Shown here piece after piece: positions 1 through 5,195 of a stretch of DNA of 5,195 nt (the first letter of the stretch is position 1; each line of letters starts with the position of its first letter). A program made the translations under genes and the position numbers. This stretch comes from Planctomycetota bacterium. GTDB taxonomy: Bacteria; Planctomycetota; Phycisphaerae; Sedimentisphaerales; SM23-30. The notes beneath the pieces were generated by a model. That model did not search any database. It was given only the letters and a program-made list of their open reading frames with translations, and had not been told where the DNA came from. The stretch covers positions 1-5,195 of the forward strand of contig JAKJEP010000266.1 of assembly GCA_022705365.1 (NCBI GenBank), in the 5' to 3' direction.

Positions 1-1258
1 TGTCCACAGTGATATGGTCGGTCCTTTCCCGTTCCTCGGCGGCGATTCCTCCTTCGCCGATCCGCACTCCGCCGGCGCCCAGGTCATGCAGATAGCTATG
101 TTCGAGGCGGCAGTCGCGACAGCCCCGGCGAAACCAGACGCTGTAACCGCCGATATGGGCAATCTCGCAATCCGCCAGCACCACGTGATGGGCGCCATCC
201 AGCATCACCGCCGCCTCTACCAGGAAAGCCGCCTGGAACGGCTCATAGCCCTGCGGCGGCAAAGTATAACCGGCATGTTGAAAACTCAGGCCCCGGATAG
301 TCAGGAATTCCACCAACTTACCGGCGGCGGGGTCGCCCTGAAACAGCAGGAATTTTTCCGCCAGCGGGGCATAGACCTTCGCGTCGGCCATATCTTCACC
401 GGGCAGCGGCTGGTAATAAAGCGTTCCATCCCGGTCCAGAAACCATTCGCCGGGAGCGTCCAGTGCCGCCCGATAATTCTCCAGATGATACATGGTATTG
501 CTCTGCCAGGGCGCATAAGGCTTTTGTGGTTCGCCTAACGTAATAATCGCAGGCGTCAGCGAATCAATACTTTCGATACGCCGCTGAGAGATCGTCCACT
601 TGTTATAGACATAAAGAATCACATCCCGGAGTGTCTGGCCGTCAAGATTCTGTAAAGAATCCAGATCACCCTGGCGGACCTGGGTAGTTCGGCGATAGAG
701 GGTATCGGAACCGGCCTGCTCTTCAGAAGATTCGAGCATGTAAAAATAGAATTGGTTGGGTGTGCGTGCCCGCACAGCCCGATGGCCGTTCACATACAAC
801 TGCTCGAAATACCACTGACCGGCTTTTACTTCGGGTATTTGTGCCTGCCAAATCCCATCCGGACCCGGTTGAAATCCGGTGATCTCTCGGCCGGCGCTAA
901 ACACCGGTTTGCGGTTTGTGGCCGACTGGTACAGAATGGGGCAGGTTTCGGTGCCGCTATCCTCAGCGGTGAAAACCACCGGCTCGGTTAAAAAGTAAAG
1001 ACCCTCGGCAATATGAACCGTTACGGGCTCCGTTAATCCGGTTTCGGCCTTGAGTTTGCGGATGGCATTGCGGGCCGCCGTCAGGCTGGCCAGCGGGCCG
1101 TCGGTTAAGGCCTCGTTGGGCCGCTCTAATTTTCCCGACCATTGATCGCTGCCGTCGGGACAGACATAGAAATCCATTCCCCAGCCAATCGAGCCTGTAC
1201 CTAAGAACATCAGGCACATAATAACGGTTTGAATCGCTGTAAATATTTTTTTAGGCAT
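1..1258 (-). CDS. Secreted right-handed parallel beta-helix protein, GH141-like (C-terminus cut by window edge)
   Basis: The frame is open from the ATG at 1258 to the left edge (419 codons), so the C-terminus lies outside the window. Residues 1-27 form a Sec-type signal peptide: MPKK, then a hydrophobic stretch ending in small residues (GTGSIGWG). The mature protein starts near DFYVCPDGSD. The segment around residues 30-100 (FYVxPDGSD, then ASLTAARNAIRKLK and VTVHIAEGLYFL) is the usual opening of bacterial beta-helix proteins of the GH141 / pectate-lyase-like superfamily. Later comes GEWFLDRDGTLYYQPLPGE, then helix-coil repeats with alternating hydrophobic and Gly/His residues (VEFLTIRGLSFQHAG, HHVVLADCEIAHIGG, LEHSYLHDLGAGGVRIG at about residues 383-401). 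Founding GH141 members act on fucose- or xylose-containing pectin side chains; the substrate here is unknown. A GAGGTG Shine-Dalgarno sits 6 bases before the start. Family-level fold and export are well supported; the precise enzyme class is inference, because the likely catalytic region is missing. Confidence 0.85.
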   Translation of the reverse strand, partial: MPKKIFTAIQTVIMCLMFLGTGSIGWGMDFYVCPDGSDQWSGKLERPNEALTDGPLASLTAARNAIRKLKAETGLTEPVTVHIAEGLYFLTEPVVFTAEDSGTETCPILYQSATNRKPVFSAGREITGFQPGPDGIWQAQIPEVKAGQWYFEQLYVNGHRAVRARTPNQFYFYMLESSEEQAGSDTLYRRTTQVRQGDLDSLQNLDGQTLRDVILYVYNKWTISQRRIESIDSLTPAIITLGEPQKPYAPWQSNTMYHLENYRAALDAPGEWFLDRDGTLYYQPLPGEDMADAKVYAPLAEKFLLFQGDPAAGKLVEFLTIRGLSFQHAGYTLPPQGYEPFQAAFLVEAAVMLDGAHHVVLADCEIAHIGGYSVWFRRGCRDCRLEHSYLHDLGAGGVRIGEGGIAAEERERTDHITVD

Positions 1259-1264
1259 GGTTTA

Positions 1265-1270
1265 CACCTC
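1265..1270 (-). promoter_or_regulatory. Ribosome binding site of the beta-helix gene
   Basis: On the minus strand GAGGTG lies 6 bases before the ATG at 1258 and matches six consecutive positions of the anti-Shine-Dalgarno complement AAGGAGGTGA. It fixes the start of the leftward gene. It also argues that these bases are leader sequence, not an N-terminal extension of the rightward gene. Confidence 0.75.
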
Positions 1271-1285
1271 GAATAAAAAACAGGA

Positions 1286-1294
1286 ATTACAACA
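1286..1294 (-). promoter_or_regulatory. Candidate extended -10 promoter for the beta-helix gene
   Basis: Read on the minus strand, 1294-1286 is TGTTGTAAT: an extended -10 TGn followed by TGTAAT, one mismatch from TATAAT. Transcription would begin near 1279 and give a leader of about 20 bases containing the GAGGTG site. No good -35 is present; TTTCCA at 1316-1311 would need a 19-base spacer. This is motif matching only, using the sigma-70 consensus of other bacteria. Confidence 0.3.
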
Positions 1295-1346
1295 TTTTCC
1301 GTTTTGTAACTGGAAAAACCAATCAATCTCTGGCAAAATGCCGGTC

Positions 1347-2501
1347 ATGAAGATTATTATTACCGGAACGGTTGGTTTAGACAAGGGACCATATCTGGAA
1401 AAAGTGGCCCAAATGGCCCGTGAGAATGGCAAGGACCTGACCATCTGCCATGTCGGCCGGCGGATGTATGCCGAAGCCCCGGACATTACGCCGGGTAGAA
1501 TCCTCGATTTACCGCTTTCCCGGCTGCGAACCCTGCGCCGCAGTGTCTTCAAGGATATCCTGGCCCTGGCGGAAGAAACCGAAAATCTGATTATTAACAC
1601 CCATGCCACCTTCCGCTGGAAGCACGGCCTGTTCCCCGCGTTTGATTTCGATCAGGTGGCTTTGCTGCAGGCGGATATGTATATATGCCTGATTGATAAT
1701 GTGGATGCTCTGCATGCCCGTCTGCTGCACGAGCACCAGATCGACCATTCGCTGAAAGATCTGCTGGTCTGGCGGGAAGAGGAGACGCTGGCGACGGAGA
1801 TGATGATGCTGGGCTGTACCTGGCAGAGCTGCCGGATTCAACCCCCCACCCATACCCTGTTTGAGGGTGCGACCAATTCCCCCCGGTTTTATCTTCTGGC
1901 CCGGGGGCAGAATCCGACTACCGAAGAAACCCTGTATCGCCTGATGTTCCGGCCGGAGATAGCCAAAACCTATCTGAGTTTTCCCATGTCCCATGTGACC
2001 GATATGCCGGAGATTCTGGCGGAAATTGCCGCCTTCCGGAAGACCCTGGCGGAGCATTTTATCGTTTTTGACCCCTCGGATCTGGAAGAACAGCAGTTAT
2101 ATGTGGACGCCCTGTCCGCCTCGGAACAGGGACAAAAGGTCATGGAAGTGCAGGTCCTGGGCGAAACCCTGCGTTTCGACGTGGCGGAAATCATGCAGGT
2201 GGCCGGGGATATCCACGGCCAGATCTACGCCCGCGATTTCATGCTGATCGATCAGGCGGATATGATTATCAGCTACATCCCCCAGATGCCGGGCGGCAAA
2301 CCCGGCCTCTCCAGCGGTGTGGAACGGGAACTCCAGCACGCTCATGAAGCAGCCAAGGAAGTGTATATCGTTTGGAAATCGAAAGCGGAGCCTTCCCCTT
2401 TTGTCAGCGAAACCGCCACCCGAATCTTCTCCTCAACCGAGGAAGCCATTACCTATTTCAAAACCAATCTCTACCAAAATTCTGAAAGGAGATCCCTATG
2501 A
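1347..2501 (+). CDS. Fusion of archaeal-adenylate-kinase-like P-loop domain and nucleoside 2-deoxyribosyltransferase-like domain
   Basis: 384 residues, apparently cytosolic, with no signal peptide or membrane segment. Residues 1-155 follow the layout of archaeal-type adenylate kinase (AdkA): beta strand MKIIITG, a P-loop position at 7-14, a basic helical region, then LIINTHATFRWKHGLFPAFD (81-100), which parallels the VVDTHxxIKTPxGYLPGLP stretch of AdkA, and a strand MYICLID (111-117). The P-loop reads GTVGLDKG, lacking the usual second-half Gly and the Ser/Thr after Lys. A linker (about 156-205) leads to a second domain, YLSFPMSHV (209-217), FIVFDPSDLE (238-247), LIDQADMIISYIP (300-312) and SSGVERELQHA (322-332). 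The last two resemble the D-x-x-D strand and S-x-G-x-x-x-E catalytic helix of the nucleoside 2-deoxyribosyltransferase fold, with E328 as candidate nucleophile. Start: the ATG at 1347 begins the first beta strand; ATG at 1338 (three residues longer) is equally possible; ATG at 1257 is unlikely because it runs through the divergent leader. Neither of the two likely starts has a clear ribosome site. The natural substrate is unknown. Confidence 0.75.
   Translation: MKIIITGTVGLDKGPYLEKVAQMARENGKDLTICHVGRRMYAEAPDITPGRILDLPLSRLRTLRRSVFKDILALAEETENLIINTHATFRWKHGLFPAFDFDQVALLQADMYICLIDNVDALHARLLHEHQIDHSLKDLLVWREEETLATEMMMLGCTWQSCRIQPPTHTLFEGATNSPRFYLLARGQNPTTEETLYRLMFRPEIAKTYLSFPMSHVTDMPEILAEIAAFRKTLAEHFIVFDPSDLEEQQLYVDALSASEQGQKVMEVQVLGETLRFDVAEIMQVAGDIHGQIYARDFMLIDQADMIISYIPQMPGGKPGLSSGVERELQHAHEAAKEVYIVWKSKAEPSPFVSETATRIFSSTEEAITYFKTNLYQNSERRSL
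2486..2491 (+). promoter_or_regulatory. Ribosome binding site of the flavoprotein gene, inside the preceding gene
   Basis: AAGGAG lies 6 bases before the ATG at 2498 and within the last codons of the upstream gene. With the ATGA stop/start overlap at 2498-2501 it allows translational coupling as well as independent initiation. Confidence 0.8.
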
Positions 2502-3073
2502 AAGTAGTCGCCTTTAACGGCAGCGGCCGCAAGAACGGCAATACTGCCATTCTGATCCAATCGGTATTCGCCGAACTGGAACAAGAAGGCATCGAAACCG
2601 AAATGGTGCAATTGGCCGGCAATGCCATTCGCGGCTGCACGGCCTGCTACCAGTGCGGCCAGCGGAAAAACCAGAAATGCGTTATCGAAGGGGATATCAT
2701 CAACTCTTGCATCGAGAAAATGGTCGAGGCGGACGGGATTATCCTGGCCTCGCCCACCTACTTTGCCGACGTGACGGCGGAGATGAAGGCCCTGATCGAC
2801 CGGGCGGGCTTTGTCACCCGGTCCAACGGGAATCTGCTGCAGCGGAAGGTGGGGGCCGCGGTGGTGGCGGTGCGGCGGGCCGGCTCGACCCACGCCTTTG
2901 ATACCATGAACCACTTTTTCCTGATCTCCCAAATGATCGTGCCCGGCTCGATCTACTGGAACCTGGGCATTGGCCGAAATATCGGGGAGGTGGAAAAAGA
3001 TGAGGAAGGCATCCAAACCATGCAGGTTCTGGGGCAGAATATGGCCTGGCTGCTGAAGAAAATCCATAGTTAA
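2498..3073 (+). CDS. NAD(P)H-dependent FMN reductase / iron-sulfur flavoprotein family
   Basis: 191 residues with a complete flavodoxin-like fold. The N-terminal strand and FMN phosphate loop read MKVVAFNGSGRKNGNT (1-16). A cysteine cluster C47-x2-C50-x2-C53-x7-C61 follows, and SPTYFADVTAEMKALIDRAG (85-104) is the second FMN-contact loop and helix typical of the family. The cysteine spacing fits the compact CX2CX2CX4-7C motif of archaeal and anaerobe iron-sulfur flavoproteins (Isf), which bind a 4Fe-4S cluster beside FMN. Many relatives that are plain FMN reductases also keep these cysteines, so cluster binding is inference. The expected role is cytosolic electron transfer from NAD(P)H or ferredoxin to an unknown acceptor such as a quinone, oxygen or peroxide. 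The start overlaps the stop of the preceding gene by 4 bases and has a strong AAGGAG site. It is 34 bases from the aldo/keto reductase gene downstream, so the genes are probably one operon. Length is normal for the family. Confidence 0.9.
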   Translation: MKVVAFNGSGRKNGNTAILIQSVFAELEQEGIETEMVQLAGNAIRGCTACYQCGQRKNQKCVIEGDIINSCIEKMVEADGIILASPTYFADVTAEMKALIDRAGFVTRSNGNLLQRKVGAAVVAVRRAGSTHAFDTMNHFFLISQMIVPGSIYWNLGIGRNIGEVEKDEEGIQTMQVLGQNMAWLLKKIHS

Positions 3074-3094
3074 CATGGGAAAAACCTGACAACG

Positions 3095-3100
3095 AAAGGA
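3095..3100 (+). promoter_or_regulatory. Ribosome binding site of the aldo/keto reductase gene
   Basis: AAAGGA with 7 bases to the ATG at 3108, within the 34-base gap after the flavoprotein stop codon. The gap has no hairpin followed by a T-run, which supports read-through transcription from the upstream gene. Confidence 0.65.
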
Positions 3101-3107
3101 AACGGAT

Positions 3108-4109
3108 ATGCTGTATCGAAAACTGGGAACTTCGGATATGGAGGCGTCGGTGGTGGCGCTGGGGACGTGGGCTATTGGCGGGTGGATGTGGGGCGGGATT
3201 GACGATGAGCAGGCAGTGAAGGCGATTCAGGCCAGCATCGACGAGGGAATGAATCTGATCGATACCGCACCGATCTACGGCTTCGGCCATTCGGAATGCA
3301 CGGTCGGCAAGGCGATCCGCGACCGGCGGGACCAGGTGGTGCTGGCGACCAAATGCGGGATGGTCTGGGACAAGGAAAAGGGTGATTTCTTCTTTTACGC
3401 CGATGAAAAAGGCAGAGCCAAAGAACCAGGCCAGAAAAAAGTCTATAAATATCTGCATCCGGACTCTATCCGGCAGGAAGTGGAACAAAGCCTGCGCCGG
3501 CTGAACACCGATTATATCGACCTTTATCAAACCCACTGGCAGGAATCCACCACCCCCATCGAAGAAACCATGGCCGCCCTGCTGCAGCTCAAAAAAGAAG
3601 GAAAAATCCGGGCCATCGGGGTTTCCAATGCTCGCCTGGAGCAAATTCAGGCCTACTGTAAAGTCGGGCCGCTGGACAGCGACCAGGAACGCTACAGTAT
3701 GCTGGATCAGCACATCGCCGCCGATGGCATCCTCGATCACTGCCGTACCAACCATATCGCGGTGCTGGCCTATTCCCCCCTGGAGCAGGGGCTGCTCACC
3801 GGCAAGCTGACGCCGGAGCGAACCTTCCCACCGAACGATGTCCGCTATAACAATCCCCGCTATACGGTGGAAAAACGCCGGGAGGCCCTGGCGATGCTGG
3901 CGGAATTCAAACCGATAGCCGAGCGGCATCATGCCACCTTCAGCCAACTGGCCATCGCCTGGACCTTCTCCCAGCCGGGGCTGACCCACGTACTCTGCGG
4001 CGCCCGCGATGCCAAACAGGCCGTCGAAAATGCCAAAGCTGGGAAGATTACATTATCCGCTGCGGATCTGGCCGCCCTGAACCAAATCATCGCCCGATAC
4101 AACCAATGA
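3108..4109 (+). CDS. Aldo/keto reductase
   Basis: 333 residues, a full-length (alpha/beta)8-barrel NAD(P)H-dependent oxidoreductase that interconverts aldehydes or ketones and alcohols in the cytosol. All four catalytic residues are visible: D52 and Y57 in NLIDTAPIYGFG, K82 in VVLATKCG, and H143 in DLYQTHWQ. The N-terminal strand (KLGTSDMEASVVALGTWAIGG), KIRAIGVSNARLEQI, and the cofactor-binding end (VLCGARDAKQAVENAKA) are in the expected order. Overall it resembles the AKR11-like group that includes Bacillus IolS, with the longer loop after K82 (about residues 84-117) that many bacterial members carry. IolS-like proteins have been linked to inositol or sugar metabolism, but no inositol gene is visible here, so the substrate cannot be named. 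It is the last gene of the cluster and ends 11 bases from a convergent gene. No anomalies in length or active site. Confidence 0.95.
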   Translation: MLYRKLGTSDMEASVVALGTWAIGGWMWGGIDDEQAVKAIQASIDEGMNLIDTAPIYGFGHSECTVGKAIRDRRDQVVLATKCGMVWDKEKGDFFFYADEKGRAKEPGQKKVYKYLHPDSIRQEVEQSLRRLNTDYIDLYQTHWQESTTPIEETMAALLQLKKEGKIRAIGVSNARLEQIQAYCKVGPLDSDQERYSMLDQHIAADGILDHCRTNHIAVLAYSPLEQGLLTGKLTPERTFPPNDVRYNNPRYTVEKRREALAMLAEFKPIAERHHATFSQLAIAWTFSQPGLTHVLCGARDAKQAVENAKAGKITLSAADLAALNQIIARYNQ

Positions 4110-4120
4110 CGGCGCCAGCG

Positions 4121-5195
4121 TCAGTAATGTACCAGCCAGTTCTCCGCAAAGATGACCAGATCTTCGATATCAACCCGGCAGTCGCCGCTTAAATCGCTGG
4201 GTATGGATTCTACCGGGTATTGGCCGAAGACCATGATATTATTTATGCACCAGTAATAATCCCACCAGGCATCATAATAGCGCCAGCGGATCTGGACGTT
4301 GGGTTGTCCTGCCGCGTAACTGGTCAGGTCCGATTGAACGACTCCGGAATAATCCTGAACGGCTTCATAGCGAAGCAGGTTTTGCCAGGCCCCGCCGTTC
4401 ACCCGGATATCCACATCCCCGATCTCATCGTTATCAAGATGATAGAAGCGAAACAGATGATTGAACTCCAGAATCACCGTCTCCAGCGCCGAGCAATTCA
4501 GGCTGGGGGTAATCAGTTGTTCATCCAGGTTGGCCTGCTGGGCGTCACTATTGCAATACATAAAGTGATCCGAAACATAGGCCCGGTATTCTTCGTGAAT
4601 ATCGGCAGGCTGCCCCATTTTCCAGGTGATGCCGTCCGAGAGGCCATCAACGATGGACCAGCCAGCCGGCAGGCCGCCGGCAAAGTCGGTCGAATAAATT
4701 GCAAACCAGGGTTTAATTTCCGCGGCCGCCGGAATGGTTTCGGAAGAACCGGTCCCATTGTCGGCGTCTTCATAGGCGGCGGTGAGCGACTGGCTGCCGC
4801 TGGCCTCGATCACACCATCTTCCGCGATTGCGGCTCCATAGGCAACGGCGATACTGCCGGTAAAGTACCCGGAATTGGCAGGGGTTTCATACAAGGCAAG
4901 CGTTTCGTAATCCGCGCACGACTGCAATGTGATAGCCTGAGTACCCTGTCCGATTAAGCCGCCGTCAATAAGAGTGACGGCGATAGTATCATTATTGACA
5001 TACACGGATTTATCCAGTTCCAGGATGCCGCGGTGAGAGGTTCCGGTGAAATTGATATCCCAGCGATTGCCGCACGGATAACTTTCCCACCACCAAAGAA
5101 CCTTATTATCGTTTCGCGAATAGCCGGTACTTACACTTTGAGGAGCGGAGAAAGTCAAACCCAGTTTGGAAACACTAATCGTAAAGCTGGTATTG
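4121..5195 (-). CDS. Secreted multidomain protein, C-terminal part: Ig-like region, choice-of-anchor-J-like domain, dockerin-like motif (N-terminus cut by window edge)
   Basis: The frame stays open to the right edge (357 complete codons plus stop), so the true start and any signal peptide lie outside; the TTG at 5158 is not a convincing start. Numbering from the edge, residues 56-152 form a beta-rich region of a type common in large extracellular planctomycete proteins: LELDKSVYVNNDTIAVTLID, TLALYETPANSGYFTGSIAV, LTAAYEDADNGTGSSET. Residues 163-323 look like a choice-of-anchor-J / MAM-like jelly roll: STDFAGGLPAGWSIVDG, then LDEQLITPSLNCS, VILEFNHLFRFY, and a closing tryptophan/tyrosine-rich strand before INNIMVFG. 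The last residues hold one dockerin-like calcium motif. The composition (many Asn, Asp, Thr, Trp, no long charged helices) fits an exported protein. Such tails often follow subtilisin-like peptidase or glycoside hydrolase domains; which one, if any, precedes this tail cannot be seen. No terminator separates it from the convergent aldo/keto reductase gene. Confidence 0.85.
   Translation of the reverse strand, partial: NTSFTISVSKLGLTFSAPQSVSTGYSRNDNKVLWWWESYPCGNRWDINFTGTSHRGILELDKSVYVNNDTIAVTLIDGGLIGQGTQAITLQSCADYETLALYETPANSGYFTGSIAVAYGAAIAEDGVIEASGSQSLTAAYEDADNGTGSSETIPAAAEIKPWFAIYSTDFAGGLPAGWSIVDGLSDGITWKMGQPADIHEEYRAYVSDHFMYCNSDAQQANLDEQLITPSLNCSALETVILEFNHLFRFYHLDNDEIGDVDIRVNGGAWQNLLRYEAVQDYSGVVQSDLTSYAAGQPNVQIRWRYYDAWWDYYWCINNIMVFGQYPVESIPSDLSGDCRVDIEDLVIFAENWLVHY
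4133..4195 (-). other. Single C-terminal dockerin-like calcium-binding motif
   Basis: The encoded segment DLSGDCRVDIEDLVIFAENW, followed by L, fits the first dockerin type I repeat: acidic or polar residues at motif positions 1, 3, 5, 9 and 12 of an EF-hand-like loop, then a short hydrophobic helix ending in NWL. Only one copy is present and it ends three residues before the stop codon, as is usual for the many exported proteins of Phycisphaerae, whereas clostridial cellulosomal dockerins have two copies. Position 6, normally Gly, is Cys here. Its role (anchoring, sorting or complex formation) is not established. Confidence 0.8.

Larger units (their letters stand above)
1259..1346. promoter_or_regulatory. 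Divergent intergenic region between the two head-to-head genes
   Basis: These 88 bases separate the starts of the leftward beta-helix gene and the rightward three-gene cluster, so promoters for both must lie here or inside the neighbouring genes. The region is visibly richer in A and T (A-run at 1275-1280, T-rich 1295-1305) than the coding DNA on both sides. I could not find a convincing -35/-10 pair or a Shine-Dalgarno sequence for the rightward gene. Confidence 0.5.

Noticed and set aside
14..538. 174-codon open frame on the plus strand
   Set aside because: It lies antisense to the beta-helix gene, whose frame is continuous from the signal peptide to the window edge and has clear family motifs.
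1347..1820. Calling the first rightward gene an adenylate kinase (adk)
   Set aside because: The resemblance to AdkA is real but the P-loop is degenerate and a second domain is attached, so an adk label would overstate function.
2471..3076. 201-codon minus-strand frame mirroring the flavoprotein gene
   Set aside because: The plus-strand frame has FMN-binding motifs, a cysteine cluster and a strong ribosome site; the mirror frame has none.
2814..3989. 391-codon open frame on the minus strand opposite the aldo/keto reductase
   Set aside because: The plus strand encodes a full aldo/keto reductase with its catalytic tetrad. The minus-strand frame has no recognisable domain, is rich in Pro, Arg, Gln and His as antisense frames of G+C-rich genes are, and runs through two genes.
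4107..4123. Inverted repeat TGACG...CGTCA spanning both convergent stop codons, as a bidirectional terminator
   Set aside because: The stem is only 5 base pairs with a 7-base loop and no T-run on either side. It arises largely because both genes end in TGA facing each other.
4220..4957. 245-codon open frame on the plus strand
   Set aside because: It lies antisense to the well-supported secreted protein with the dockerin-like tail, and shows no coherent domain.
5156..5158. TTG at 5158 as the start of the right-hand secreted protein
   Set aside because: The frame is open for all codons upstream to the window edge with similar beta-rich sequence (NTSFTISVSKLG), and no signal peptide follows the TTG, so the gene begins outside the window.

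Overview
The window looks like a chromosomal piece of an anaerobic, polysaccharide-degrading planctomycete, probably of the class Phycisphaerae. This lineage call is an inference. It rests on the single C-terminal dockerin-like motif of the right-hand gene, on a secreted beta-helix protein of carbohydrate-enzyme type, and on a flavoprotein with an iron-sulfur cysteine cluster. No rRNA or other taxonomic marker is present.

Layout: a leftward gene for a secreted parallel beta-helix protein (GH141-like) runs off the left edge (1-1258). An 88-base A/T-rich divergent gap (1259-1346) separates it from a rightward three-gene cluster. That cluster holds (i) a two-domain protein with an archaeal-adenylate-kinase-like P-loop domain fused to a nucleoside 2-deoxyribosyltransferase-like domain (1347-2501), (ii) an NAD(P)H-dependent FMN reductase / iron-sulfur flavoprotein (2498-3073), and (iii) an aldo/keto reductase (3108-4109). 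After an 11-base convergent gap comes a leftward gene (4121 to the right edge) for the C-terminal part of a large secreted multidomain protein. It carries an Ig-like region, a choice-of-anchor-J-like jelly roll and a terminal dockerin-like motif.

How the genes relate: the three rightward genes are very likely co-transcribed. The first two overlap by 4 bases (ATGA), and the third follows 34 bases later with its own ribosome binding site. All three products look cytoplasmic: one nucleotide-binding/nucleoside-type enzyme and two oxidoreductases. The flanking genes encode exported proteins and are on the opposite strand, so they are separate transcription units. The most unusual item is the kinase-like/deoxyribosyltransferase-like fusion. 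Its P-loop is degenerate, but a plausible catalytic glutamate is kept in the second domain. I see no tRNA, rRNA, CRISPR array, insertion sequence or convincing intrinsic terminator.
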